Assembly: GCA_009768925.2 (NCBI GenBank)
Contig: VHIT02000011.1
Coordinates: 186,001-250,000 of the forward strand
DNA from: Cryptosporidium bovis
Lineage: Eukaryota > Apicomplexa > Conoidasida > Eucoccidiorida > Cryptosporidiidae
Reading direction: 5' to 3'
Length of the DNA stretch: 64,000 nucleotides
Both the position numbers and the translations under genes were made by a program. Positions within the stretch are counted from its first letter, which is position 1; each line of letters begins with the position of its first letter. Below, in pieces: positions 27,916 to 37,640 of the stretch. The notes beneath the pieces are model-generated. The model saw only the letters and a program-made list of their open reading frames with translations, was not told where the DNA came from and ran no database searches.

Positions 27916-29604
27916 TTAGTGGAACAAGCTGTTCTCAGATTTTGTAAGCGTATCACTTCTAACGCGGTTGTTATTTGCACTTGGGTGATAATGCATCTGG
28001 TTATCGCTCCCAATCACAGGGTGGTCTAGAGAAGAAGGATCTCCATTTTGATTCATTTGAACTCTCCCACCACCAATTTGTTGCTGTATATGAGACATGG
28101 AGTTATTGCCATCTATGATTTGAGGCCCAATCTGGTTAGATGTTTGATATTTATTATAATTTTGGTGACTATTCACTGAAATGTGGTTGAGCATTTGAGG
28201 ACTTGTACTTTGAATTCCTTGCTGGCTATAGTGTTGTTGATAGTTTTGTTGTAAATAAGAATTTTGAGTTGGATGAGAAGTTGGACGAGAGTTTAAATGG
28301 GTGTTAGGATGAGTTTGATTTGTGTGGGAATGATAAGAGTGCTGTTGCATTTGCATTTGTTGCGTTCCTATATGAATTGCACCAATGTCACCACTGTCAA
28401 CCTGTTGTTGATTAGAAATATGTGTAGGATGGGAACTGGAAGGATGACGACTATGATAATGGATAGACTGATCAGAATTCACCATTTGATATTGCTGCAT
28501 ATCACCTATAATATCAGGTCTTATATTTTTGTTCACATTATGCATCTTATGATTATTAGTTCTTCCACCTTGTGGCGACTTTCCATTATTGTTATAATCA
28601 CTATTAATATCAACATTCACACAATCACTTCCACCGCTGTTGCTATATGTCTCTGCTTTATGTGTAATTCCTCCTCCTCCTCCCCCTCCCATTCCTACCC
28701 CCATAATTCCATGGTCAATAATATGTGTGGTATTGTGATTATGTAGATTATCTTTTGGATCACTTAAATGAGATGGAGAATTTGTTTTATTGTGGATAGA
28801 AGGATGTCGATATTGCTGCTGTGAAGGTGGTGGTGACTGTTCGGATACGGAGTGAGGAAAAAGACTCGCAACCTCATTAGGCCTCAAAGAGTAGTAATTT
28901 TCGCGTATATTCTGAATTTCAAGCGTGATTTGAGCGATTTCTGCCCTTAAAGCCGCCATCTCATTTTGAATAGAAGCATGAGCTGCCGATAATGTTTTTT
29001 CAAAGATAGTTTTATCCACTTTTTGAAAGTATGGTTGAAGTCTGTGTTCAGCAAGTGGTTGAATTGGACCATTAATTAATTTCTCGTAAAACTTCTCTGT
29101 TGGTTCAAAAAAAATAAACTCATCACAAGTTTCTGAAACAACACATTCACTTGGTGTATTGTCAGTCGGAAACTTAACATTTCTAACATCAGTAGTTCCA
29201 GGAGGATAAAGTCTTAAAAAGTGTTTGATCTCAACAGGTTTTTCTGTTGAATCCACAAAATATACTTTAGCAATAATATCAAACTCACCCCAACCACATT
29301 CAGTCACCTCGAACGGGCATTTTTCAATAACTCTATTTGGATTCAAAAAACTAGGATGTAATGAAAATACCACTTTTTTAATGTAATATGATATATCCTC
29401 ATTATCTGGTGATCTTAAAAAACATGTCCAAGAGTGAGTTGCGTTGTCACCTCTTTTTTTTTGTTCTGCTATAGATAACATAAAAGCATAAGTACCTAGT
29501 ATTATTGGTTTTCTAATAGTCACATTTTTTCTTCTTCTATTTTCAATATTTGACATTGTCGTTGAATTTCCTGTGTTCACCTTAATTTTCGAAGCCGAGT
29601 CCAT
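27916..29604 (-). CDS. YEATS-domain chromatin reader with long Gln/His/Asn-rich tail
   Basis: The ATG at 29604 gives 562 residues; the frame is open further upstream but has no earlier ATG. A YEATS domain fills about residues 30-160: THSWTCFLRS, YIKKVVFSLHPSFLNP, FEVTECGWGEFDI, EKPVEIKHFLRL. Its closest resemblance is GAS41/Yaf9, which reads acetylated or crotonylated histone lysines for the SWR1/SRCAP and NuA4 complexes. A helical segment follows (EMAALRAEIAQITLEIQN), which could be the family's C-terminal coiled coil. The last 300 residues are low-complexity, rich in Gln, His, Asn, Ser and Gly, including a GGGGGGG run. GAS41 itself is only about 230 residues, so the tail is an addition. Confidence 0.88.
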   Translation of the reverse strand: MDSASKIKVNTGNSTTMSNIENRRRKNVTIRKPIILGTYAFMLSIAEQKKRGDNATHSWTCFLRSPDNEDISYYIKKVVFSLHPSFLNPNRVIEKCPFEVTECGWGEFDIIAKVYFVDSTEKPVEIKHFLRLYPPGTTDVRNVKFPTDNTPSECVVSETCDEFIFFEPTEKFYEKLINGPIQPLAEHRLQPYFQKVDKTIFEKTLSAAHASIQNEMAALRAEIAQITLEIQNIRENYYSLRPNEVASLFPHSVSEQSPPPSQQQYRHPSIHNKTNSPSHLSDPKDNLHNHNTTHIIDHGIMGVGMGGGGGGGITHKAETYSNSGGSDCVNVDINSDYNNNGKSPQGGRTNNHKMHNVNKNIRPDIIGDMQQYQMVNSDQSIHYHSRHPSSSHPTHISNQQQVDSGDIGAIHIGTQQMQMQQHSYHSHTNQTHPNTHLNSRPTSHPTQNSYLQQNYQQHYSQQGIQSTSPQMLNHISVNSHQNYNKYQTSNQIGPQIIDGNNSMSHIQQQIGGGRVQMNQNGDPSSLDHPVIGSDNQMHYHPSANNNRVRSDTLTKSENSLFH

Positions 29605-30641
29605 TTTTGTTAACAAAAAGATAGTCAATCTGCTTCTGGTCTTCTGTTCTTACTTATTTACCTATTCTTTTCACACTTTCCCTATTCTCCTTTAAAAAAA
29701 TCCCTGTTTGTAAACCTCTCAACCCAAAAGAAGAAATTTCAAATTATCACATCTACCTCGTGAATAAGCAAACGAGTAATCGCAACCTCAACACAAAAGG
29801 CAACTACTTCTCATAGTAATATAAGTGGTAATACTCTTTATTTCACACTCCCTTCTGAAATACCTTCAAAGCGAAATAGATTGTTACTGTTATTGCTATT
29901 ATTATTATTACTGATAGAACCTAATTTAATTCTCAAACCTATTTATTAAAAATATATTAGAGCACTTGCGCCAATCTCGGTTTGGCGGGAATACCACTCG
30001 GTACATTTTTAAAGTCAAACTAGGGTCAAATATAATGTGAAATAGTAAAAATTCTCACAGCTGATTATATCAAAAAATGTAGTAAAGTACGAAACTACAT
30101 ATGATAAACTGGTTATAATTGTGATTAAAACACATGAATAGCAATTTTACACTCAAGATAACATAAATATCACAAATAATATTTATTTATAATTACCCCT
30201 GTGGGGAAACAAGTTAAACAAAAATAAATATATAAAGACCAAGTCATACAAATAGAAAGAGTTAAACTGTTTGAAAAAGTAAATACGAAATTATTTTAAC
30301 ATAGTTTGAGATAACCTTAACTTTTTTTCACTCGCCACTCATTTTATTTGTTTGTATTAAAATGAAAATCAACCAATAATTTTAAATCAGATTCATTATT
30401 AGGCGGTAAACTGGTCATTTTAAAAAAATGGCAATATCATTATTATTGTAACTAATATTATTAATACAGAAACCTACGATTATATTAGATGACTAAAAGT
30501 AAAAAGTTTTTAGCAGATATTTAAAGTATCATAGATTAATAATTTTTCAGAGGAAAAATTGAATTATATGATTTGAATTCATTTAAATTTTTAAAATAGC
30601 AGTATAATAATAATTATTAAAGCAATTGTTATTGGGATAAT
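29605..30641. promoter_or_regulatory. Divergent promoter region, YEATS / GPDH
   Basis: These 1.04 kb between divergent genes contain TTGCGCCAA (29966-29974), TTTGGCGGGAA (29981-29991) and AGGCGGTAAA (30401-30410). GGCGGGAA is a classical E2F-like core. An ATT/GTT microsatellite lies near 29886-29920. There is no coding signal. Confidence 0.5.
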
Positions 30642-31889
30642 ATGTGCCTGAGACAACATTTACGTTGCAGTTCACTAAAGGTAACAATATTTGGGGCAGG
30701 AAGCTTTGGATCGGCAATTAGTTGTGTAGTGGGTTACAATACTGAGAGAACCTTTATTTTTAATAATGAGGTGAAACTTTGGCTATATGATGAGAAACTT
30801 GAATCCGGTGAATCATTAGCAGAGGTAATAAATAGAGACCACGTAAATGTAAAGTATTTACCAGACTATAAACTACCAAACAACATAAGAGCTGTTACAG
30901 ATTTAAAAGAAGCTTGCGAAGACTGCAACTTAATGATTTTTGTAATTCCAAGCCAATACATCCGTTCTGTTGCATCCCAAATAAAGAAACTTAACGTAAA
31001 TTTTTCGAAAGAAGTTAGAGCTGTGTCTTTGACAAAGGGTTTCTTAGTTGAGAATGGCCATCCATATTTAATAAGTAGTATTATTCAAGAAGAATTAGGT
31101 GTTGAATGTTGTGTACTTTCTGGAGCTAATGTTGCTTCTGGACTAGCAGCAAGAGAATTTGGGGAGGCGACATTAGCTTGTTCGGATTATGATGACGCAT
31201 ATATTTGGCAATATTTATTTGATACTCCATGGTTTAAAATAGACTGCGTTCCGGATGTAATATGTACTGAGTTATTTGGTGGTTTAAAAAACATTATCGC
31301 ACTTTTAGTAGGAATGATCCAGGGTTTGGGTTGTGGTACAAATACCGTATCTGCAGTAATGAGGTTAGGTGTACTGGAAATGATACTATATGGCAGCATT
31401 TTTTTTAATGTTAGAAGCTCGATAATGACTAGGGTATTCTTTGAATCATGTGGAATTGCAGACTTAGTTACAACTTGTTTAGGAGGCAGAAATGTAAGAG
31501 GTGGAAAGGCATTTACTCTTTCTAATGGACAAAAATCATGGTCTGAGATCGAAACTGAAGTGACTGGCGGACAGCATTTAGCAGGTTTAGTTACACTTAA
31601 GGAAATAAATGAGACTTTGGAGGTTCTTTTAATTGAAAAATCCATTGATGTTGACAAGCATTTTCCATTAATTAGAAATTGCTATAGAATTGCATATTCC
31701 GGAACCCCACCAAGAACTCTAATTGAAATATTGAGTAAAAATGAACTCAGAGAACTTAGATTCGTTCCATCTGGACTTCTTGCTTTAATTGATGACGCTC
31801 CAAATACTGGGGAGGTTCTCCAAAGATCATCTTCAACTCAGGTAGGAGCGCTGGTCCTTTCAAAAACACACAGCTCACTGAACTACTAG
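30642..31889 (+). CDS. GPD1: Glycerol-3-phosphate dehydrogenase (NAD+), cytosolic type
   Basis: This 415-residue protein has the whole GPD1 family pattern: the nucleotide-binding GAGSFGSA at residues 18-25, SLTKGF, LSGANVASG, and the catalytic lysine region GGLKN with Lys216, then GLGCGTNT and CLGGRNVRGG. It interconverts dihydroxyacetone phosphate and glycerol-3-phosphate with NAD(H), supplying glycerol for lipids and reoxidising NADH in glycolysis. Cryptosporidium relies on glycolysis. The protein is about 60 residues longer than animal GPD1, mostly at the C-terminus after about residue 350. There is no clear targeting signal, although the N-terminus (MCLRQHLRCSSLK) is short and basic. It is a single exon. 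Confidence 0.96.
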   Translation: MCLRQHLRCSSLKVTIFGAGSFGSAISCVVGYNTERTFIFNNEVKLWLYDEKLESGESLAEVINRDHVNVKYLPDYKLPNNIRAVTDLKEACEDCNLMIFVIPSQYIRSVASQIKKLNVNFSKEVRAVSLTKGFLVENGHPYLISSIIQEELGVECCVLSGANVASGLAAREFGEATLACSDYDDAYIWQYLFDTPWFKIDCVPDVICTELFGGLKNIIALLVGMIQGLGCGTNTVSAVMRLGVLEMILYGSIFFNVRSSIMTRVFFESCGIADLVTTCLGGRNVRGGKAFTLSNGQKSWSEIETEVTGGQHLAGLVTLKEINETLEVLLIEKSIDVDKHFPLIRNCYRIAYSGTPPRTLIEILSKNELRELRFVPSGLLALIDDAPNTGEVLQRSSSTQVGALVLSKTHSSLNY

Positions 31890-32685
31890 AACAAAAATGA
31901 GAAATTACACTCGAAGTTCAATCAAGATAAAGAAGGGACATGGATCACACATTCACATTTGCATGTTGATTGTTAAATTGATGAATAATAGGCACAGTAC
32001 AAAATTGCTTCTGTCGCCTAAATACCACCGTTCTTCAGTCTAGTATTTAAAACTTATACATTCATCCTATTCTAGTTCTATTTTATATCACTTTCCCTTA
32101 TTGTGTCAATTTTTGACTTTTTTAAAATTACATTGACTATTTTCAACTCATTACCTTAACTAATGTCTATAAATAAGCATTCTCTAATGTGACCGCGTCT
32201 CCGCCTCGTCTCGTGCATTATAAAATAAGGTAATAAGATAGTAGTCATATAGAATGATATTTTCAATAAGCGTATATGAAATTAAAGGTGACATTGCAAT
32301 GAGATAAATGTAGATGGATAAGTCTACGAGTACAAGATTCAAATTAATTAAAAGAGAATAACCAAATTACGCATAGCATAATTAATAAAGGTAAACGGGA
32401 GAGAAGTATAAAGTTAATGGTATAAATAAATATATGAATTAAATGTTATAAATAGTAACTGTAATAAAACATAAAATAGTGGTCTGTATACGTATAGATA
32501 AAAACTTAAATTGATTCTTGAAAAATAGATATCGATTAAAAACAACTAAATATAACAAAGGATTATTTTCTTTTTTTGTTGTGATTGTTGATTATCACTT
32601 CTGTGAATACGAGATTAGTGATTTGAAACTTAGTGAACTCAGGTGTAATTGAGATTTTTGATATTTGAACAAAGTCAAATAAAAG
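31890..32685. promoter_or_regulatory. Gap before the nucleoplasmin-like gene
   Basis: This is 796 bases between two plus-strand genes. A GC-rich patch at 32191-32215 contains CCGCC and CGTCTCGT within otherwise A+T-rich DNA, 470 bases before the next start. No gene was recognised. Confidence 0.4.
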
Positions 32686-33223
32686 ATGTTTTGCGGATTA
32701 ATAGTCAAGCCAGGTCAAAAGGTTAAGTTAGACTCAACAGAAGGTGAAATATTGCACTTGAGTCAGGCATGTTTATCTGAACCAAAAGATAACGCAAGAG
32801 TATACTTACAAGCACTTGAAAGTGGAAAAGCAATAACAATATGTTCTCTTCAAAAAGGGACGGTAGAACATGCTAATCTTGACTTATTTTTATCTACATC
32901 AGCAGGAATTGAACTTTCTGTTATAGGTAAGAACGAGGTCCATGTTTCTGGTTTTTATGAACCTGAAATGGATGAGGATGATTTTGATGACGAGGATGCG
33001 TTAATGGGATTATCTGAAGAAGAGGACGATGACGAAGTCGAGAATGAAAATGCATGTGGTGAGGTTGTTAGCACTAAGAGACCATCTTTAGCCGAGTCGA
33101 AAAAAAACTTAAAGAGAAAATTGCCCACTAAGTCTGATGATTCAACAGATGAAGAAGTTGAAGATGAAGAAATTGATAGTGATGAAGCAGATGAGCTTGA
33201 TTTAGACGAGCTGGTTCAAGGAA

Positions 33224-33272
<49 letters not shown>

Positions 33273-33684
33273 CGATGACGATGAGGATGGCAACGGTGAG
33301 GATGATGACGAAGATGATGATGAAGACGATGAAGAGGATGACGACGATGACGATGAATTGAATAAACAACAGAAAAAGGCTCCTGCAATGAAAAATAAAA
33401 ACAAACAATCAACTCAAACAGTCATACAAAAGTCAAAGGCATCAATATCCGCTCAACCACCAAGCAAAAAAAGCCGTACAGAGTCCAAAACACAAAGCAA
33501 ACCGGACCAAATATATGAGGAATCAATCATTGATTTCTTGAAGAAAAACGGAAGAACCAACATGGCATTAATTGGAAACAAGATTAAAAGACCAGAAGGT
33601 GTGTCAAAGAAGTTGGGATCATTTATTGCAGAGAGAACAGACTTATTTAAGGTTGAAAATAACATGATATCTCTTGTAAAGTGA
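32686..33684 (+). CDS. Nucleoplasmin-like (NPL/HD2-type) acidic nuclear protein
   Basis: The 332-residue protein starts MFCGLIVKPGQKV, the hallmark of the nucleoplasmin-like domain found in plant HD2 proteins and insect FKBP39/46 (family pattern FWG.EVKPG). This domain covers about residues 1-92 and forms pentamers that chaperone histones. Long acidic stretches follow, including fifteen consecutive Asp codons, all GAT (33226-33270, residues 181-195). A Lys/Ser-rich segment and a final 60-residue module (YEESIIDFLKKNGRTNMAL...LFKVENNMISL) come next; the final module looks like a small winged-helix. No FKBP or deacetylase domain is present. It is probably a nucleolar histone chaperone or ribosome-assembly factor. 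Confidence 0.85.
33226..33270 (+). repeat. In-frame (GAT)15 trinucleotide repeat
   Basis: Fifteen uninterrupted GAT codons encode poly-Asp in the nucleoplasmin-like gene, followed by mixed GAT/GAC/GAG codons to about 33354. The pure run is likely to vary in length between isolates. Confidence 0.95.
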
Positions 33685-34179
33685 ACAAAACTTAAAAAAA
33701 TTATGAATTTTAGCTTATCAAAGTCTTTTTAGAATAGCTAGGTTAATTCAACTAATTAGTTCGTTAACTCCAAGTACGTATTTCTTTTTTATTTACGTGA
33801 ATTTTTAATCTCAGTTCTGTATGTAGTTTACAATAACTATAAGATGCACATTAAATGAAGGTTCAATTAACGAACAAATACCGATTTTTCCTCCAAGTGG
33901 ACCACTTTAAAGCACAATTTGTTGCGAGGTTTTATATTAAAATAAAGTGAGTTCTCTCTTCCATTAAATTAAATATAAGCAATATTTAAATTATATATCG
34001 AAATTTTAATATCATTTACTCTTGTGTTCTTCAGGATTAGAAGATAATACAATTAGAATTCATCAATTATATTAATTATTTATATTATATTTACATGTGG
34101 ATGCATGCAAACATGCACTTTATAATAGACATTATATACATATATATACTAACAAATGTTACATGATATGTTTTTATAT
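33685..34179. other. Convergent gap, nothing recognised
   Basis: This A+T-rich stretch separates the 3' ends of the nucleoplasmin-like gene and GOT1. An AAGTGG...CCACTT short inverted pair is near 33895. No coding or RNA signal was seen. Confidence 0.45.
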
Positions 34180-34590
34180 TTACAAAGGAAGCCTCCTTTG
34201 ATCATAAATCCACTCTGAGAGTTGTTTTATACCTGGAATGTCCAGAATGAAGCTTAAGGGTGAAAGTTTTATATAAGAAACAATGTTTGGTAAGAAACTA
34301 TTAAAAAGATAAAATAAACCAAACATTTGTATAATAAACCCAATTATTGTACTTTTTACTATAATAACGAAAAGTCCACCAAAATAAAAAAGTGTTCCTC
34401 TAAGTTTATCAGGTTTCAAGAAAAATCTTGTTACTTTACTCAAACCTAGAAGAAGAGTCAAACCTGCAACAAATGTTAAGTTTCCGATGGTTAATAGTGC
34501 TTTATCAAAGAAAAACAAAACTCCAAGTATCATTAAAACCATTCCCAGTCCACAACATCCAAGCCCCAGTTTTCTATTATCGTCAATCAT
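34180..34590 (-). CDS. GOLT1: Golgi transport protein GOT1 (GOLT1)
   Basis: This 136-residue protein has the standard GOT1 length (about 138) and four hydrophobic segments. The first region (DDNRKLGLGCCGLGMVLMILG followed by FFFDKALLTIGN) and the middle KVTRFFLKPDKLRGTLFYFGG match the family closely. GOT1 cycles between ER and Golgi, and in yeast supports COPII vesicle formation and fusion. It is a single exon. Its start is about 1.06 kb from the divergent SPF27-like gene. Confidence 0.95.
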   Translation of the reverse strand: MIDDNRKLGLGCCGLGMVLMILGVLFFFDKALLTIGNLTFVAGLTLLLGLSKVTRFFLKPDKLRGTLFYFGGLFVIIVKSTIIGFIIQMFGLFYLFNSFLPNIVSYIKLSPLSFILDIPGIKQLSEWIYDQRRLPL

Positions 34591-35645
34591 TTTTTCCTCA
34601 ACTCGTTTTAATAATGTTTTATTTAGTATTACAGCAGTATTTCTCTATTTTAAGTAAATATTTTTGATATTACAGTATCTTCAGAGACGTCTTTGGTAAA
34701 TAGTTCTACTAGTTTATTGGGTGTCTATTCGCCTTTTTTCCCTTCAAAAAGAAAATAATTTGTTTATTGAAATACGACCTTATGATAACAGGCTTGTTTC
34801 CTTATTTATTGTCTATTTCTTGTGTAGTTTAGTAATAATACCTTATTTTGTACAATACTCATTACAGTACATTTAACTTCAACTTTTGATACGCCTCGAT
34901 TCAATAAGACAACAACAATATTACAACAAAGTCGCGTTAATTGATGTGGGAAATCTTACTTATTTTGCTTTTATAGAAAATAAATAACAAAAAATAGTAA
35001 TGCCTTCCAAAAGAAGATGTTTCTCTATTATCAACCGTATGTATGTAAATATAAATTATTTATACTGTTCACACACTAACTATATTTTCACGCTTTACTT
35101 TATACTAAATTACATCAATACTTCTCTCTATTTTCCTTCACTTTTTTTATTGCTTCCCCTATTTTCCTTTCTCTATGTGGCCCTCTTCCTATTTCTTTTA
35201 TTTTCTCTTGATATATTTCAAGTACAGTGCCAATACTAAAGCAATTAAAGGCGCTGATATTTACCGCCATATTGTTATCAATAAATTGAAGTATGAATAA
35301 AGAATAAGTTATAGGTGAAGAGGTGTAATATTTTTTAGATATAATTGGCATTCATTTCTAAATGACCAACCACATCATATATTAAGGAAGCAAGAAAGTC
35401 TTTTTATTGGAATATTCCTCTCTTTTAAATATGTTTTCTTCTTTACTTTAAATTAATTTTTTTTGAGAGTCGTTAAATATCATATTCAATCATTTGCAAT
35501 ACGGGTATTGAGTGAAATAATTAAGGGATCAAAAACATTAAAATATTATTCACCTTATCTCTCATCAACCATTTATTTAATTATGACATTTATGTTGTAA
35601 TTTAGTCTTGATTCTCTACTGTCATTGCCAATAATTGGAGACAAA
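34591..35645. promoter_or_regulatory. Divergent promoter region, GOT1 / SPF27-like
   Basis: These 1.06 kb between divergent genes carry a TTACCGCC box at 35261-35268, 380 bases before the SPF27-like start. Two overlapping short frames on opposite strands (35000-35239 plus, 35115-35351 minus) look like chance; the minus one runs through the GC box. Confidence 0.45.
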
Positions 35646-36293
35646 ATGGATATTTGCCCTGACTCTTCAAGTATTTGTGATGATAATGATTTAAAAAGTC
35701 ACGACTCACTGGCTTTTATAGACGATGTTTCTGACGAAGAAAGGAGGATGGTTGATGAACTGATAAAAGATGAGATACTAAATACAATTTCTAGAAACGA
35801 GAATGATGGTATAAATAGATACTGTGAAGATTTAGTAAATGGAAACATTTTTAAAGAAAAAGGGGATTTGTCTACTAATAAAGGACAACATTCTTTACTT
35901 GGTAATGAACCTTATATATTCGATAGTCCAAAAGATGATGCATTGAATTCTTTAAAGGATATTGGAAAAGAAATACAATACAATAATGTTTACATGTCAA
36001 ATTTACAGCTATTAAAGGAAAATGGAGAGATATTGTGGGATAAAGAAAAAGAGAGACTAGTTTCATATAAAAAGATACTAGATAACAAAAAAAAAAACTT
36101 GGAAAAGGAACTGAAGAAGAAAAAAATGGAAAGAAAGGAAAGACAAATTTCGTTCTATGTTGATCACTTATCACCCTTATTGGAAGATATCGACAGACTT
36201 AGAAGAAGCAACATCAAGTTATTTAGAGCTATTTCACTCGGAAATAAATCGTTTTCAGAATTAATACAAAGGGTTAATAGCAATATACCTTAA
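35646..36293 (+). CDS. SPF27/BCAS2-like pre-mRNA splicing factor
   Basis: The first ATG of this frame is at 35646, giving 215 residues; the in-frame sequence just upstream has no ATG. The N-terminal part has LAFIDDVSDEERRMVDELI, like the LPY.D...D.....V..LI.EE motif of SPF27. The C-terminal half is a coiled coil (NLQLLKENGEILWDKEKERL...RRSNIKLFRAI) that follows the BCAS2 pattern NL.L....G...W..YNE...L...N..I. SPF27 (Snt309 in yeast) is a subunit of the Prp19/NTC complex that activates the spliceosome. The genome has few introns but this window has at least five. The assignment rests on motif pattern, so it is moderate. Confidence 0.62.
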   Translation: MDICPDSSSICDDNDLKSHDSLAFIDDVSDEERRMVDELIKDEILNTISRNENDGINRYCEDLVNGNIFKEKGDLSTNKGQHSLLGNEPYIFDSPKDDALNSLKDIGKEIQYNNVYMSNLQLLKENGEILWDKEKERLVSYKKILDNKKKNLEKELKKKKMERKERQISFYVDHLSPLLEDIDRLRRSNIKLFRAISLGNKSFSELIQRVNSNIP

Positions 36294-36466
36294 AGTCGTA
36301 AAGAGAGCAAAGTTTTAAGGGAGAAATGAATTAAGAATTATCCTAGAAAAAAGGACACTAAAAATATATAGATAGTTTTAAAGCTAGCATTGTCTATTTT
36401 TTTATTTGTCGTTAGTAATTCTAACTATTTTTCTTCATTGCAACTACCAATATATTAATGAAAAGT

Positions 36467-36865
36467 TTACTTTTTAGTGGCACCACCAACCTTGGCCTTT
36501 TCTGTGCCTCTAACCTTCTTTCTTCTGTTTTTCGCTTCCTTTCTACCTTTGCGACCTGTTGCTGTTACTTTTTCAGCAATACCCATTCTAACTTGACGGT
36601 ATCTTTGCTCAAACTTCTTCAATGCACTAATATTATTATAAATAACGCAAAATCCAGATGATCTCCCACCACCAAATGCTGTTTTAAACCCAAATAATAC
36701 AATACAGTTTGGATCTTGCACCTTGTACAACTTTGCCAACTTTGCTTTCAAGTCTGTTTTGCTTACACCACCTAAAGATGGATGTATAACATCAACTACA
36801 AATTGTTTCCTAGCGAGTAATGAGTTATTTAAAAATTGGCGTACTCTAACTGTAAAATTGCTCAT
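36467..36865 (-). CDS. RPS24: 40S ribosomal protein eS24
   Basis: The ATG at 36865 gives 132 residues (MSNFTVRVRQFLNNSLLARKQ); an upstream open extension lacks an ATG. Family hallmarks are KQFVVDVIHP, LFGFKTAFGGGRSSGF and a Lys/Arg-rich tail, and the usual length is about 130. It is a small-subunit ribosomal protein needed for 18S rRNA maturation. It is a single exon. Its start is about 775 bases from the divergent RPF1 gene. Confidence 0.97.
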   Translation of the reverse strand: MSNFTVRVRQFLNNSLLARKQFVVDVIHPSLGGVSKTDLKAKLAKLYKVQDPNCIVLFGFKTAFGGGRSSGFCVIYNNISALKKFEQRYRQVRMGIAEKVTATGRKGRKEAKNRRKKVRGTEKAKVGGATKK

Positions 36866-37640
36866 GATTATAAATACCAACTATCTCTAACAAAACGAAC
36901 TGAGACTTGGAGTAAATATTTCTCTTCTCTCCTTCCAAATAGTATATGCTTTTATATTAATTACACACCTATAATTCCGTAAATATATATATTGGACTAT
37001 ATATTTTCCGCCTAAACTTTTTTTATCTTCATGTACAATAATATTAACTGGAATTATGCCTTTATGGCACTTAATAGTCAATATTGTTGTTATTTATTTA
37101 TTTACTAATATTAAAAACATAACATTTGGTTCTTTTTATTATATATATAATAGTAAGTTAATTACACGTCTTATTTGTCCTAATTATATTACGTCTCAAT
37201 ATAATAGTATATTTATTTTCAAACTAATACTATTTTTCATTCTGTCTCGATACTTTTTATATTTACCGCCAAGAATAATTAGCGGTAAACTTCAATATAT
37301 AGATTAAGTATATGTAATCTTATGACAATAAAAAGGTAGATGGTTTTTTATCTTTTTTTTCATTACTAAAAATAAGAGAAAGAGGATATATTCCGTTCTA
37401 TAGTTTGCTATAAGGGTTCAATGTGTTGAAGAAGAGAGTGGAGGTCCTCTTCTATACATACTTAGCAGGGCATGTAGAGTTTGTTGGCAAGCAGGTGAGG
37501 AGCAAAGTGAGCATATAAATAATCCTGAAGCAAATTCAGAGTCTTTTTAAGCATATAAAGTGTTATTTGACTAGAATTTTCCTCTTGTGTAAATAAGAAA
37601 GTGGCTTAATAGGTTTTTTTTTGTTAGTAAAGGTGGTACA
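36866..37640. promoter_or_regulatory. Divergent promoter region, eS24 / RPF1
   Basis: These 775 bases between two ribosome genes contain TTTTCCGCCTAAA near 37004-37016, and an exact inverted pair TTTACCGC (37262-37269) / GCGGTAAA (37282-37289). A GC-enriched island at about 37395-37550 lies just before RPF1, with a donor-like CAG|GTGAGG (about 37490) and a strong acceptor-like T9GTTAG at 37613-37627 located 13 bases before the ATG. A 5'UTR intron is possible. Confidence 0.5.
37262..37289. promoter_or_regulatory. Inverted pair of GCGGTAAA boxes
   Basis: TTTACCGC and GCGGTAAA face each other with a 12-base spacer, an exact 8-base inverted repeat. It lies between the divergent eS24 and RPF1 genes, about 400 bases from the eS24 start and 350 from the RPF1 start. 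It is the most ordered instance of the box that recurs through this window. Confidence 0.55.

Noticed and set aside
28297-28746. 149-codon plus-strand frame
   Set aside because: It is antisense to the low-complexity tail of the YEATS gene; the Met/Ile/His-rich sequence reflects the repeats.
29605-29628. Upstream extension of the YEATS frame to 29628
   Set aside because: The extension begins at a non-ATG codon; the first ATG is at 29604.
31187-31657. 156-codon minus-strand frame in GPDH
   Set aside because: It is antisense to the highly conserved catalytic domain.
33128-33412. Poly-His, poly-Ile and poly-Ser minus-strand frames
   Set aside because: These are the three antisense readings of the GAT/GAC repeat of the nucleoplasmin-like gene.
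35000-35351. Two overlapping frames (79 and 78 codons) on opposite strands before the SPF27-like gene
   Set aside because: They overlap each other, and the minus-strand frame runs through a promoter-type TTACCGCC box. No homology is visible.
36866-36880. Upstream extension of eS24 to 36880
   Set aside because: The extra five codons begin at TTG; the family start MSNFTVR at 36865 is used.
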